Assembly: GCA_020633435.1 (NCBI GenBank)
Contig: JACKDP010000006.1
Location: 62,001-126,000, forward strand
Length of the DNA stretch: 64,000 bases
Direction: 5' to 3'
DNA from: Myxococcales bacterium
Lineage (GTDB): Bacteria > Myxococcota_A > Bradymonadia > UBA7976 > UBA1532
Shown: positions 1 to 9,380 of the stretch, one piece after another
Layout of the letters: the number at the start of each line of letters is the position of its first letter
Position numbering within the stretch: position 1 is the first letter of the stretch
Program-made: the position numbers and the translations under genes
The notes under the pieces: generated by a model
Database searches by the model: none
Seen by the model: only the letters and a program-made list of their open reading frames with translations
What the model was told of the DNA's origin: nothing

Positions 1-141
1 CGCGCAGGCCACGGGCGGGCAGAGCTCGAGGCGGCACCCGACCCCCCGATCGATGGCCGCGCCCGGGTCCTCCAGGTCACACCCGAACAGACCCGATCCC
101 AGCAGAGCCGATCCCAGCAGCACCCAGAGCGCACGTCCCAT
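1..141 (-). CDS. Lipoprotein, N-terminal part only
   Basis: An ATG at 141 opens a reading frame that runs off the left edge of the window after 47 codons. The product starts MGRALWVLLG and has a hydrophobic core ending in a lipobox (LFGC, Cys near residue 21), so it should be a signal-peptidase II lipoprotein. The visible mature part is Cys-rich (three more Cys in 26 residues), like other small lipoproteins in this window. Function cannot be told from this fragment. The 109 bp up to the next gene hold nothing I recognise. Confidence 0.6.
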   Translation of the reverse strand, partial: MGRALWVLLGSALLGSGLFGCDLEDPGAAIDRGVGCRLELCPPVACA

Positions 142-250
142 GCCTTCGCCCCCGTCGACGCGACGTGGCGAGTGTCGGGCGGCGGCCGACCGGTTGCCAG
201 CGAGCGAGGGAAAGTGTCGGCAGGACGATGGGTTGCGGTGGGGCGGTGCG

Positions 251-1239
<989 letters not shown>

Positions 1240-1243
<4 letters not shown>

Positions 1244-2262
1244 GCCTGCACCTCCGAGGGGGACGGGAGGGCCTGGATGATGGCCCGGGTGATGTCACGG
1301 GTGCCGGCGGTGCCGCCCAGGTCGCCGGTGCGGACCTTGCCCTCGCGCAGAACGTGGTCGATGGCCGCCTCGACGCGGGCGGCGGCGACGCGCTCGCCGA
1401 TGTGGCGCAGCATCAGGGCCGCCGAGAGCGTGAGGGCCGTGGGGTTGGCCTTGCCCTGGCCGGCGATGTCGGGGGCCGAGCCGTGCACGGCCTCGAAGAC
1501 GGCGCACTTCTCGCCGATGTTGGCGCCCGGGACGATGCCCAGGCCCCCCACCAGGCCGGCGCAGAGGTCGCTCACGATGTCGCCGTAGAGGTTCTCCATC
1601 AGCAGCACGTCGTAGCGCGTCGGGTCGAGGACGAGCTGCATGGCCACGCGGTCGATGGGGTGCTCCTCCACCTGGATGAAGGGGTAGTCGGCGGCGACGG
1701 CGCGGGCGGAGTCGAGGAAGAGCCCGTCGCTGCGGCGCATGACCGACGCCTTGTGCACCACCGTGACCTTCCGGCGGCCCGTCCAGCGGGCGTACTCGAA
1801 GGCGTAGCGGGCGATGCGGGTGCTGGCGGCCGCGGTGATGATCTTGAGGGCCTCCACCACCCCGGGCACCACCTCGTGCTCGCGGCCGGCGTAGAGCCCC
1901 TCGGTGTTCTCGCGGAAGACCACCAGGTCGACGTCGTCGTGGCGCGTCTTCAGGCCGGGCAGCGACTTGACGGGGCGCAGGCTCACGTACAGGTCGAGGG
2001 CCTTGCGCAACCCCACGTTTACACTGGAGAAACCGCGGCCGACCGGCGTGGTGATGGGGCCCTTCAGGGCCACGCGGTTCTTGCGGATGGACTCGAGGGC
2101 CTCCTCGGGGAGGGTGCCGCGCCCGGCCTCGACGGCCCGGAGGCCGGCCTCGTGGCTCTCCCAGGTCACGCGGACGCCGGTGGCCTCGACGATGCGGACC
2201 GCCGCCTCCGTGACCTCGGGGCCGATGCCGTCCCCGGGCAAGAGGGTGATGGTGTGGTTCAT
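1240..2262 (-). CDS. Isocitrate/isopropylmalate dehydrogenase-family enzyme (canonical paralog)
   Basis: This 340-residue NAD(P)-dependent beta-hydroxyacid decarboxylating dehydrogenase keeps every family signature: GDGIGPEV at the N-terminus, SSVNVGLRKALDLYVSLRP in the substrate loop, RENTEGLYAG, VHKASVMRRSDGLF, NLYGDIVSDLCAGLVGG, and the NAD loop HGSAPDIAGQGKANP. The NAD-loop sequence favours an NAD-dependent isocitrate dehydrogenase over isopropylmalate dehydrogenase, but I cannot separate them firmly. The start ATG at 2262 overlaps the stop of the upstream GNAT gene (ATGA). The paralog follows with another 4-bp overlap, giving a three-gene operon. Confidence 0.9.
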
Positions 2263-2759
2263 GAGCACTCCTGGAGTGTCGGATCGTTCGCGAAGGGTCG
2301 GTAGAGGAGGAGCCCGGCCTGGCCGCCCGGGTACGTCGCCCGCTCGGGCAGCGGCAGGAAGCCGGCGCTGGCGAAGAGGCGGCGGCCGATGGCGTTGTCG
2401 TCGGCCACGGCCAGGGTGGCGCGCACGCCCCCGACCAGCGGGGCCTCGGCGGCGAGCACCGAGACGGCGTGATCGAGGAGGCGGCGGCCGAGGCCGAGGC
2501 CGCGGGCGGCGGGATCGACGCCCATGGCCAGCACGTCGCCGTCGGGGGCCCCGCCCGGGACGCGGCGGATCCAGGCGATGGCCACGAAGCCCTGGGGCTG
2601 GCCCGGCTCGCCCACCACGAAGAGGCGGGTGGCGGGCTCCTCGAGCCAGTCGGCGAGGATGGCGGCGTAGTCGCCGTACGCACCGAACGCCGCGCCCGCG
2701 AGCGCCAGCACGGGGGCGCGATCGGCGGGGACGGCGGGGCGGGGGGCGGCGTCGAGCAC
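2259..2759 (-). CDS. GNAT-family N-acetyltransferase
   Basis: This 166-residue protein has the GNAT acetyl-CoA binding core: beta4 is DVLAMGVDPAARGLGLGRRLL, which contains the R/Q-x-x-G-x-G/A loop (ARGLGLG), followed by the typical LAVADDNAIGRRLFASAGF segment. It is presumably a cytoplasmic acyltransferase; the substrate is unknown. It is the first gene of the operon with the two dehydrogenase paralogs, sharing an ATGA overlap with the next. Why an acetyltransferase is coupled to isocitrate dehydrogenases is open; regulation by lysine acetylation is one possibility but pure inference. Confidence 0.85.
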   Translation of the reverse strand: MLDAAPRPAVPADRAPVLALAGAAFGAYGDYAAILADWLEEPATRLFVVGEPGQPQGFVAIAWIRRVPGGAPDGDVLAMGVDPAARGLGLGRRLLDHAVSVLAAEAPLVGGVRATLAVADDNAIGRRLFASAGFLPLPERATYPGGQAGLLLYRPFANDPTLQECS

Positions 2760-2858
2760 GGCGCCACAATAGCCGGCGCGCCGGCGTTTGCAAGGGTCCC
2801 GGGTCGGCGCCCCGTCGGACCTGCCAGACCCGGGGGGCGGCGGGCGCCTCTGGCCGGG

Positions 2859-3017
2859 TCAGGGCTCGCCGCGGTCGCGCAGGTCGGCCAGGGCGACGGC
2901 CAGCAGCAGGGCGGCGCCGCCGGCCCAGAGCCAGGCTTGCTGGTACAGCTCGAAGAGGAACCAGAGGCTCGCGAGGATGACGATGCCCAGGCGGGCCCAG
3001 GTGGGGGTGTTGTTCAC
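2859..3017 (-). CDS. Small predicted membrane protein (52 aa)
   Basis: A GTG at 3017 opens a 52-codon frame. The product has a short polar N-terminus (VNNTPTWARLG), two hydrophobic stretches (about residues 11-24 and 29-45) that could be a two-helix hairpin, and a charged tail (DLRDRGEP). No convincing Shine-Dalgarno sequence is seen, and the frame is open further upstream, so the start is a judgement based on the hydrophobic pattern. I do not recognise a family. It lies alone between the GNAT operon and the divergent hydrolase gene. Confidence 0.45.
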   Translation of the reverse strand: MNNTPTWARLGIVILASLWFLFELYQQAWLWAGGAALLLAVALADLRDRGEP

Positions 3018-3122
3018 GGCGGCAGCATGACGGCACGCGCCCCACGCGCTCAAGCGGCCGATGCCGATTGCGGTCGGGCGACGGCCGCCGGTACCTTCGC
3101 CCCTGCATCGTGGAGGCCTGCC

Positions 3123-3842
3123 ATGCCCGTTTTCTCCCGTGATGACGTGCACCTGCACTACACCGAGCGGGGGGAGGGCCCCGCCATCCTGCTGCTGGCG
3201 CCGGGGGGCATGCGCTCCCACGCCGGGCTCTGGGCCGGGCGGGGCTTCGACCCGCGCACCGAGCTGCCCGGCTACCGCGTCATCGCCATGGACCAACGCA
3301 ACGCCGGGGCCTCGACGGCGCCCGTCCGGGCCGAGGACGGCTGGGAGACCTACGCCGCCGACCAGCTCGCGCTCCTCGACCACCTGGGCGTCGAGCGGGC
3401 GACGGTCATCGGCATGTGCATCGGCGGCGCCTTCGTCGCGGCCCTGGCCCGCCTGGCGCCGGCGCGGCTGCGCGCGGCCGTGATGTTCCAGCCCATCGGC
3501 CTGGACGAGAACCGCCCCGTCTTCCACGACCTCTTCGATGGCTGGGCCGCGGCCATCGCGCCCGACCACCCGGAGGCCGACGCGGGCACCTTCGCGGCCT
3601 TCCGCGAGCGCATGTGGTCGGGATCATTCATGTTTGCGGCGAAGGAAGCCGACGTCGCGGCCTTCCCGGTGCCCCTGCTGCTCTTCGGCGGCGACGACAT
3701 CTACCACCCCCGCTCCACCTCCCAGGCCATCGCCCGCCTCGCCCCGGACGTGGTCTTCGTCGAGGGCTGGAAGGCCGATCCGGTCGGCCTCGCGGCGACG
3801 CTGCGGGGCTTCCTGGCCCGCACGGCGGGCGCTGACTCGTAG
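3123..3842 (+). CDS. Alpha/beta hydrolase with a cysteine nucleophile
   Basis: This 239-residue protein has the alpha/beta-hydrolase layout: an oxyanion region (LLLAPGGMRSHAGLW), the strand RVIAMDQRNAGAS, and the nucleophile elbow GMCIGG, where Ser is replaced by Cys as in dienelactone hydrolases. An acid-site segment follows (LLLFGGDDIYHP). The usual C-terminal Gly-His of the triad is not obvious; the only nearby His is the one in IYHP. A thiol hydrolase, or one with a rearranged triad, fits. ATG 3123 was chosen because the protein then begins MPVFSRDDVHLHYTERG, typical of the family. No operon partner overlaps it. Confidence 0.8.
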   Translation: MPVFSRDDVHLHYTERGEGPAILLLAPGGMRSHAGLWAGRGFDPRTELPGYRVIAMDQRNAGASTAPVRAEDGWETYAADQLALLDHLGVERATVIGMCIGGAFVAALARLAPARLRAAVMFQPIGLDENRPVFHDLFDGWAAAIAPDHPEADAGTFAAFRERMWSGSFMFAAKEADVAAFPVPLLLFGGDDIYHPRSTSQAIARLAPDVVFVEGWKADPVGLAATLRGFLARTAGADS

Positions 3843-3886
3843 TTCTCCCCCTTTCCCCGCGCGGGCGCCTGTGCCATCCATCGACG

Positions 3887-4672
3887 GTGCGACCTCTCCT
3901 CCCGCTCCTGATCTGCGTGCTGGCCTGCGAGCCGCCCGTGGAGGTGCCCGCGCTGCCCGCGCCGCAGCCCCCGTCGGCCCGCGTCGACGTGCGCCTCGCC
4001 GGCGACGCGGTGGCCACCGGCCTCATCCAGCGGCTCGCCGAGGAGTTCACCGCGCGCAACCCGGGTGAGGCCCTGGTGGTCGAGGCGCCCCTCGGCGGCC
4101 GGGGCGCCCAGCGGGCCCTGCAGGACGGCGTCCTGGACGCGGCCCTCGTCGTGGTGGGCCCGGGGGAGACGCCCCCGCCGGGCTCGGCCTCGCTGGCCAC
4201 GACGCGGGTGGTGCTGGCCGCCGGCCGGGCCACGGGGCTGCGGGAGCGCTGGTCGCCGCTGGCCTTCCGGGCGGCCCTGACCGGCGGCGAGGCCGGGGCG
4301 CTGCGCTTCATCCTGCGCGGCCCGGATGATCCGCTGCAGCGCGCCCTGGGCGTGCACTACCCCGGCCTCGGCCCCGCCTTCGAGCGCGCCTTCGTCGAGC
4401 AGCGGTGGCTGACGCTGACGGAGGACGCCGCCGTCCGGGACGCCCTGCGCGCCACCCCGGGGGCCGTCGTCGTGGCCGACTCGGGCAGCCTGGCGCTGCA
4501 CGGGCTGCCCGTCTGGTCGGTGAGCCTGGGCGAGCCCACGCCCATCCTCGACGTGCGCGTCGTCCCCCGCGCGGACGCGCCCCCCCGCCTCGGCGCCTTC
4601 CTCGCCTGGGCCACCGGACCCGACGGGCAGGCCGCCATCCAGGAGTTCGGCTACGGGGGCAAGGCGCCGTGA
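3887..4672 (+). CDS. Periplasmic-binding-protein-like lipoprotein
   Basis: A GTG start gives a 261-residue lipoprotein: a short leader MRPLLPLLICVLAC with lipobox VLAC, then a substrate-binding fold resembling PstS-like or molybdate-type extracellular binding proteins (LAGDAVATGLIQRLAEEFTA, then a two-lobe alternation ending in FLAWATGPDGQAAIQEFGYG). That C-terminal segment is characteristic of phosphate-binding-type proteins. No ABC transporter genes are nearby. Its stop overlaps the GTG of the histidine kinase (GTGA), so it is more likely a ligand sensor feeding the kinase than a transport component; this role is inference. Confidence 0.75.
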   Translation: MRPLLPLLICVLACEPPVEVPALPAPQPPSARVDVRLAGDAVATGLIQRLAEEFTARNPGEALVVEAPLGGRGAQRALQDGVLDAALVVVGPGETPPPGSASLATTRVVLAAGRATGLRERWSPLAFRAALTGGEAGALRFILRGPDDPLQRALGVHYPGLGPAFERAFVEQRWLTLTEDAAVRDALRATPGAVVVADSGSLALHGLPVWSVSLGEPTPILDVRVVPRADAPPRLGAFLAWATGPDGQAAIQEFGYGGKAP

Positions 4673-5913
4673 CGGCCGCCCGCGCCCTGGCCGGTCCGCT
4701 CATCCGGCGCGTCGCGCCCCTGGCCGTCCTCGCCGGCCTCGTGGTGGGGGTGGTGGTGCCGACGCTCTACCAGCGCTTCGCCCTGGAGGAGCGCACGGCG
4801 CAGGCCCGGCTGTGGGCCCGGCAGCTCGCCAGCCGCACGGCCGCGCTGGCGTCGGAGCGGCCCCAGCTCTGGGCCTATGACCGCGTGCACCTGGGCAGCC
4901 TCGTGCGGCCGGTGACGTCGGAGCCCGTCTTCGGGCGCGTGCGGCTCGACACGCCGGCGGCCGACCGCGTCTTCGAGGCCGGCCCCACGGGTCGGGGCGG
5001 CGAGGTGTCGGCCTGGGCCGTCGTGCAGGCGGGCGACCGCGTCGCCGGCCGCGTCGAGGTGCGCCTGCCGGCCGCCGAGATCCGCGACATCGCTCGGTTT
5101 TTGTGGATCTCGGCGGGCCTCGCCGGCCTGCTGCTCGCCGCTGGCCTCTTCGCGCTGCCGATGGCCGCCGTCCGCCGGGGCGACGCCCGCAACGCCGAGC
5201 TCTGGGCGGCGCTTGAAGAGGCCAACGCCCACCTCGAGGCCCGCGTCGAGGCGCGCACCGCCGAGCTCAAGCACCGCGAGCGGGAGCTGTCGGAGCTGGG
5301 CGCGCGGCTGGTCGCGGTGCAGGAAGAGGAGCGCGCCCGCATCAGCCGCGACCTGCACGACGATCTGGGCCAGTCCCTGACCGGGCTGCGCTTGCGGCTG
5401 ACGACGCTGGAGGCGATGGTGCCCGCCGAGGGCCCGGCGCGGCGCCAGGTGGAGGCCGCGCTGGGGGCCGTCGACGCGGCGGTCGAGCAGGTCCGGCACC
5501 TGGCCCACGGCCTGCGGCCGCCGGCCCTGGACGCCCTGGGCCTGCCCGCGGCGCTGCGGGCCCACGCCGAGCGCTGGGCGGCGTCGGCCGGGCTGGCCCT
5601 GACGCTGGATCTGGCCGACGACGAGCCCCCGGCGGGCCCCGCCGAGGTGCTCTTCCGCATCGCCCAGGAGGCGCTGACGAACGTGGCGCGCCACGCGCGG
5701 GCAGCGGGCGTGCAGGTGCGGTTCGGGCGCGCCGACGACGGCTGGCGCCTGGTGGTGGAGGATGACGGCCGCGGCCTGACGCCGGGCCGCGAGGGTGGGC
5801 TGGGGCTGGTCGGGGCGCGCGAGCGGGCCGAGCAGGCCGGGGGCTACCTGGACGTGGAGCCGGGCGAGGCCGGGGGCGTCCGCCTCCTCGTCTGGCTCCC
5901 GGAGGACGTATGA
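4669..5913 (+). CDS. Membrane sensor histidine kinase, NarL/HisKA_3 type
   Basis: This 414-residue kinase has an N-terminal membrane helix (about 15-32), a roughly 110-residue periplasmic sensor region, a second helix (about 145-163), a coiled segment rich in Glu/Arg, and a HisKA_3 dimerisation domain with the phospho-acceptor His at residue 230 (SRDLHDDLGQS). A HATPase_c domain follows: N-box AQEALTNVARHARA, G1 VEDDGRGLTPG and G2 GGLGLVGARER. GTG 4669 is the start because it overlaps the stop of the binding-protein gene by 4 bp. It pairs with the LuxR-type regulator 19 bp downstream. Confidence 0.9.
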   Translation: MTAARALAGPLIRRVAPLAVLAGLVVGVVVPTLYQRFALEERTAQARLWARQLASRTAALASERPQLWAYDRVHLGSLVRPVTSEPVFGRVRLDTPAADRVFEAGPTGRGGEVSAWAVVQAGDRVAGRVEVRLPAAEIRDIARFLWISAGLAGLLLAAGLFALPMAAVRRGDARNAELWAALEEANAHLEARVEARTAELKHRERELSELGARLVAVQEEERARISRDLHDDLGQSLTGLRLRLTTLEAMVPAEGPARRQVEAALGAVDAAVEQVRHLAHGLRPPALDALGLPAALRAHAERWAASAGLALTLDLADDEPPAGPAEVLFRIAQEALTNVARHARAAGVQVRFGRADDGWRLVVEDDGRGLTPGREGGLGLVGARERAEQAGGYLDVEPGEAGGVRLLVWLPEDV

Positions 5914-5921
5914 TGAGCCGC

Positions 5922-5927
5922 AGGAGG
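5922..5927 (+). promoter_or_regulatory. Strong Shine-Dalgarno site that fixes a TTG start
   Basis: AGGAGG lies 5 nt before a TTG at 5933. It decides the start of the response regulator, because the protein read from that TTG begins directly with the receiver domain (SRIRVYLVEDH). Confidence 0.7.
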
Positions 5928-5932
5928 CAGCG

Positions 5933-6550
5933 TTGAGTCGCATCCGCGTGTACCTGGTGGAAGACCACACCATCGTCCGGCAGGGCCTCGTGGCGCTGCT
6001 GGAGACCACGGACGAGTTCGAGGTCGTCGGCGAGTCCGGCGACGGGCGGGCGGCCCTGGACGAGATCCAGGCGTGCAAGCCCGACATCCTGCTCTGCGAC
6101 CTGGCGGTGCCGGGGCTCAGCGGCCTGGAGATCATCCGGCGGCTGCACGAGGGCCCCGATCCGCCCCGGGTCATCGTGTTGAGCATGTACCACGACCACG
6201 TCTGGGTGCAGCGGGCGCTGGAGGCCGGGGCCTCGGGCTACCTGGTGAAGGGCTCGGGGGTGCGCGACCTGCTGGAGGCCGTGCGGGCCGTCGCGGCGGG
6301 CAAGCAGTTCCTCTCGCCCAGCGCCCAGCGCGCCGCCTCCACCGAGGATCTCACGCCGCGGGAGCGCGAGGTGCTCACGCTGCTGGCCGAGGGCCACACC
6401 AGCAAGGAGATCGGCGGGGTGCTCGACATCAGCGCGCGGACGGTGGAGCATCACCGGGCGCGGGTGATGGAGAAGCTCGGCATCAACGACGTGGCGGGCC
6501 TCACGCGCTACGCCATCCGGACCGGGCTGGTGGATCTCAACTTGAAGTAG
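5933..6550 (+). CDS. NarL/LuxR-family response regulator
   Basis: This 205-residue two-domain regulator starts at TTG 5933. The receiver domain has the acidic pocket (VYLVEDH), the phospho-acceptor Asp56 (ILLCDLAVPG) and the conserved Lys in YLVKGSG. The C-terminal LuxR helix-turn-helix is complete (LTPREREVLTLLAEGHTSKEIG ... ISARTVEHHRARVMEKLGI). It follows the histidine kinase immediately and should be its phosphorylation target, acting as a DNA-binding transcription factor. The regulon is not visible. Confidence 0.92.
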   Translation: MSRIRVYLVEDHTIVRQGLVALLETTDEFEVVGESGDGRAALDEIQACKPDILLCDLAVPGLSGLEIIRRLHEGPDPPRVIVLSMYHDHVWVQRALEAGASGYLVKGSGVRDLLEAVRAVAAGKQFLSPSAQRAASTEDLTPREREVLTLLAEGHTSKEIGGVLDISARTVEHHRARVMEKLGINDVAGLTRYAIRTGLVDLNLK

Positions 6551-6560
6551 CGGAGGCGCC

Positions 6561-7169
6561 ATGGGCCGCACCGACCGACTCAAGCTCTTCGGCACTGCGG
6601 CAGAGGCGTTCTTCGCCGGCGTGGACTGGCTGGCGGCCCCGGCCGGCCTGCCCGGCCTGGCGCTCCAGGTGGGGGCGGCCTTCACGCAGCTCATCGTCGA
6701 CCAGGGCCAGGCCCGCTTCGAGGCGGTGGTGGACCAGCCCATCGGCGTGATGCCCGCGGGCTACGATGTGCCCGGCCCCGACGAGGTCTTCGACTGGTTC
6801 GAGTTCGAGCCGGAACCGCCCGAAATCCGAGAGGTTTTCGCCCCGGAGATCGAGGCGGGGGACTGGCGCGCGCTGCAGCACGCCCACCGCGTCATCCACG
6901 AGATCCACGTGCTGAAGCGGCCCATCCTGCGGCGCATCTTCGCCCGCGAGCTGGCCGCGGGCGACTGGCGGACCATCGTCGACGAGCACGACGCGGCGCG
7001 CACCCAGGTCAACAAGCTGCTGGCCAGCCCCAAGGCGCGCAACGCGCTGAAGGACTGGTACGGGCTGGTGACCGGCAACGGCCCCGAGCGGACGAACGCC
7101 GACGCCCAGGCTCGCCTCTCGGCCCACTGGAGCGGCCTGGTCGACACCATCAAGGAGGCCCTGTCGTGA
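6561..7169 (+). CDS. Uncharacterised 202-aa protein
   Basis: I do not recognise this protein. It starts at ATG 6561 after GGAGG, has no signal peptide or membrane segment, and is moderately acidic with a mid-region rich in Phe, Trp and Glu (about residues 72-95) followed by helical segments with many Arg and Ala. It begins 10 bp after the response regulator. Its last codons overlap the next gene (GTGA), so it probably belongs to the same transcription unit as the sensor kinase system. Confidence 0.75.
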   Translation: MGRTDRLKLFGTAAEAFFAGVDWLAAPAGLPGLALQVGAAFTQLIVDQGQARFEAVVDQPIGVMPAGYDVPGPDEVFDWFEFEPEPPEIREVFAPEIEAGDWRALQHAHRVIHEIHVLKRPILRRIFARELAAGDWRTIVDEHDAARTQVNKLLASPKARNALKDWYGLVTGNGPERTNADAQARLSAHWSGLVDTIKEALS

Positions 7170-7936
7170 GAGGGCTGCTCCTCGCCCTGCTGCTCGGGGG
7201 CTGCGCGCCCTCGCACCTGGAGCTGGCCAAGGGCCACCGCCAGGTCGCCCTGGACGCCCAGGCGGCGGGCGACACGCTCACCGCCCGCGGCGAGATGCAG
7301 GCCGCCATCACCGAGGCCGAGGCGAGCCTGAAGGACGAGGAGGGGGCCGAGGCCCAGGCCTGGATCCTCAAGGCCTGGGGCCACCTGGCGCTCGGCCAGG
7401 AGGAGCAGGTGCGCCCGGCCCTGCGCGAGGCCCGCCAGCGCCACCGCGGCGGCGCCCCGGCCTGGCAGCAGCGCGTCCTCATCGCCGCCCACTGCCAGCT
7501 CGCCCTCGACGACCAGTGGTTCCACTACGCGGCGCTCTGCTTCGACCACCTGCTCGGCGCCCCGGGGGACGAGGGCCTGCGCGTCTTCGCCACCGAGGGG
7601 CTGGCCAACGCCGACGCCCAGCGCAAGCCCGGCTACGCGGCGCTCTTCGCCTACGGGGATCCGCTCTTCACCCGCGTCGCCGGCGCCGCCCGCCAGAGCC
7701 CCATGGACGTGGATTTGCTGGCGATTCTGGCCAACCGCCTGTCGCGCTTCTGCGGGGACGCGGCGTTCACGGACCAGATCGAGGGCTGGCGGCAGGTGCG
7801 CGACGACCTGCTGCGGGCCGCGAAGGGCCTGGGGGGCTTTACCAGCGAGGACCGCCGCCTGAGCTTCGAGCGCGACTTCGAGCGGGCCCAGAAGGTGCCG
7901 CTCTGCCCGCGGGTCGGGGGCCCGCCGGGTCAGTAG
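7166..7936 (+). CDS. TPR-like lipoprotein
   Basis: A GTG start overlapping the previous stop gives a 256-residue lipoprotein (leader MRGLLLALLLGGC, lipobox LGGC). The mature part is alpha-helical with Ala/Leu-rich repeats resembling tetratricopeptide motifs (for example DAQAAGDTLTARGEMQAAITEAEASL and AEAQAWILKAWGHLALGQEEQVRPAL). An outer-membrane assembly or scaffolding role would be usual for such proteins but is inference. It is the last gene of the sensor-kinase unit and converges with the next lipoprotein gene, overlapping it by 7 bp. Confidence 0.7.
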   Translation: MRGLLLALLLGGCAPSHLELAKGHRQVALDAQAAGDTLTARGEMQAAITEAEASLKDEEGAEAQAWILKAWGHLALGQEEQVRPALREARQRHRGGAPAWQQRVLIAAHCQLALDDQWFHYAALCFDHLLGAPGDEGLRVFATEGLANADAQRKPGYAALFAYGDPLFTRVAGAARQSPMDVDLLAILANRLSRFCGDAAFTDQIEGWRQVRDDLLRAAKGLGGFTSEDRRLSFERDFERAQKVPLCPRVGGPPGQ

Positions 7937-8640
7937 GTGGCGAAGGGGAAGAGGAGCGAGCGTCCGAGGATGGTGCGCTCGGCCGCGAGGGTCTCGAGCC
8001 GACAGGCGATGATCAGGTAGCCGGCGAAGGCCCGCCGCGGGAGGGGCAAGCGGGCTGGCCCCCAGCAGTCGATCTGCACCTGCTCGCGCGGGCAGCCACT
8101 CTCGGCGTAGCAGGTCTCCATCAGCTCGACGACCGCGTCGACCGTCGTGAGCTGGGGGAAGGGTGGTGCGTCCGAATCGGTGTGCACCGCGCCATCGAGG
8201 CAGGCGTTGAAGCGCTCGCCCGGGGCGCCCTCGATATCCAGGCAGGCGCGGACACCCGGCAGCTCAGGGGCCAGGGGCGGCAGACGGCGCTCCTCGAGGT
8301 AGGGCCGAAAGGTCCGGTCGGCCTGACCGTCGGCGGTGGCCCGGCAGGGGAGGACGAGGTGCCCGACCAGGTCCGCGCCCTGGGGGCCCACCGCGCGCGG
8401 AGGGTAGTACCAGTCCTCCTCCGGGTCGGCGCAGGCCACCTGCCAGGTGAGGGCCGCGTCTTCGCAGGCCAGGGTGGCCTCGATCTGCGCCCGGGCGTCG
8501 GCCTCGTCGGCCACCATCCGGGGGTACGGGCAGCCAGGCACGCCGGCGTCCACCGGCTCGCCCTCGCCGCCCGAGGACGTCCGCTCGAAGCACCCGCCGA
8601 GCGCCACCGCGGCCAGGACGGCGGCGGCGCGGCTCAGCAC
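7930..8640 (-). CDS. Cys-containing lipoprotein of unknown function
   Basis: This 236-residue protein starts at GTG 8640 and has a lipoprotein leader (MLSRAAAVLAAVALGGC). The mature region opens with a Ser/Gly/Glu linker and contains about ten cysteines spaced through the chain, suggesting disulfides in an extracytoplasmic location. No family is recognised. It is the last gene of a minus-strand operon and overlaps the metallophosphoesterase stop by 7 bp. Confidence 0.7.
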   Translation of the reverse strand: MLSRAAAVLAAVALGGCFERTSSGGEGEPVDAGVPGCPYPRMVADEADARAQIEATLACEDAALTWQVACADPEEDWYYPPRAVGPQGADLVGHLVLPCRATADGQADRTFRPYLEERRLPPLAPELPGVRACLDIEGAPGERFNACLDGAVHTDSDAPPFPQLTTVDAVVELMETCYAESGCPREQVQIDCWGPARLPLPRRAFAGYLIIACRLETLAAERTILGRSLLFPFATY

Positions 8641-9380
8641 GGCAGCACCCGGTGCGTCGCCTGCCGCGTCGCCCCCGAGGGCAGCTCGGTCAGCTCGGCC
8701 TCGTAGCGCAGGCCGCCGTCAGCCTCCCGGTGAATCTCCAGCCGGCCCACGCAGGCGCGGCCGAAGGGCTCGCCGAGGGCGCCGACGTTGACGCAGAGGC
8801 AGTCGCCCAGCAGGTGAAAGCCGGCGGACTCGTGGATGTGGCCGCAGAGCAGCACGCCGCGGTGGGCCAGGGCGTGGGCCCGGATGGCGGTGCTGCCCAC
8901 ATGGCCCCGGCGCCGGTGCAGGGCGTCCAGGGGGGTGTCATGGGGTGGGCAGTGGCAGAGCAGCACGTCGCAGGGCGGCACGTCGATGGCCGCGATCTCG
9001 GGCTCGTCCCACTCGTAGGGGAAGCCGAAGCGGCCGGGGCCCGCGCCGCCGATGCCGAAGATGCGAACGAAATCGAGGGTTTGCAGGCGACCGTCCAGGT
9101 TGCCGGGGCACGGGATGTCCCGCGGGTCGTGGTTGCCGGGCACGAAGAAGGGCGCCAGGCCGAGGGCGGCCTCGATGTGGTGCAGGACGCCGGCGAAGGA
9201 GGCGCGCTGGGCGTCGTGGGAGGTGGCGCGCTCGGCCCAGGGCGGGTCGTGGGAGACGTCGCCGACGAGGAGCACGGCGTCGAGGGGCGGGCCGGCGTGC
9301 AGGTGCTGGAGGACGACGTCCAGGCGGTCGAACCGCGCGTGGACGTCGCCGATGACGCCGAGCCGCAGGGTGTCAGCCAC
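8634..9380 (-). CDS. Calcineurin-like metallophosphoesterase
   Basis: This 248-residue protein carries the complete dimetal phosphoesterase signature in order: GDVHARFD, LLVGDVSHD, PGNHDP, LLCHCPPHD and LLCGHIHES. It is a cytoplasmic hydrolase of phosphomono- or diesters; substrate unknown. The GTG start at 9380 overlaps the end of the TrmH-like gene by 8 bp, and the 3' end overlaps the downstream lipoprotein gene, so it is an internal gene of a four-gene operon. Confidence 0.88.
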   Translation of the reverse strand: MADTLRLGVIGDVHARFDRLDVVLQHLHAGPPLDAVLLVGDVSHDPPWAERATSHDAQRASFAGVLHHIEAALGLAPFFVPGNHDPRDIPCPGNLDGRLQTLDFVRIFGIGGAGPGRFGFPYEWDEPEIAAIDVPPCDVLLCHCPPHDTPLDALHRRRGHVGSTAIRAHALAHRGVLLCGHIHESAGFHLLGDCLCVNVGALGEPFGRACVGRLEIHREADGGLRYEAELTELPSGATRQATHRVLPC

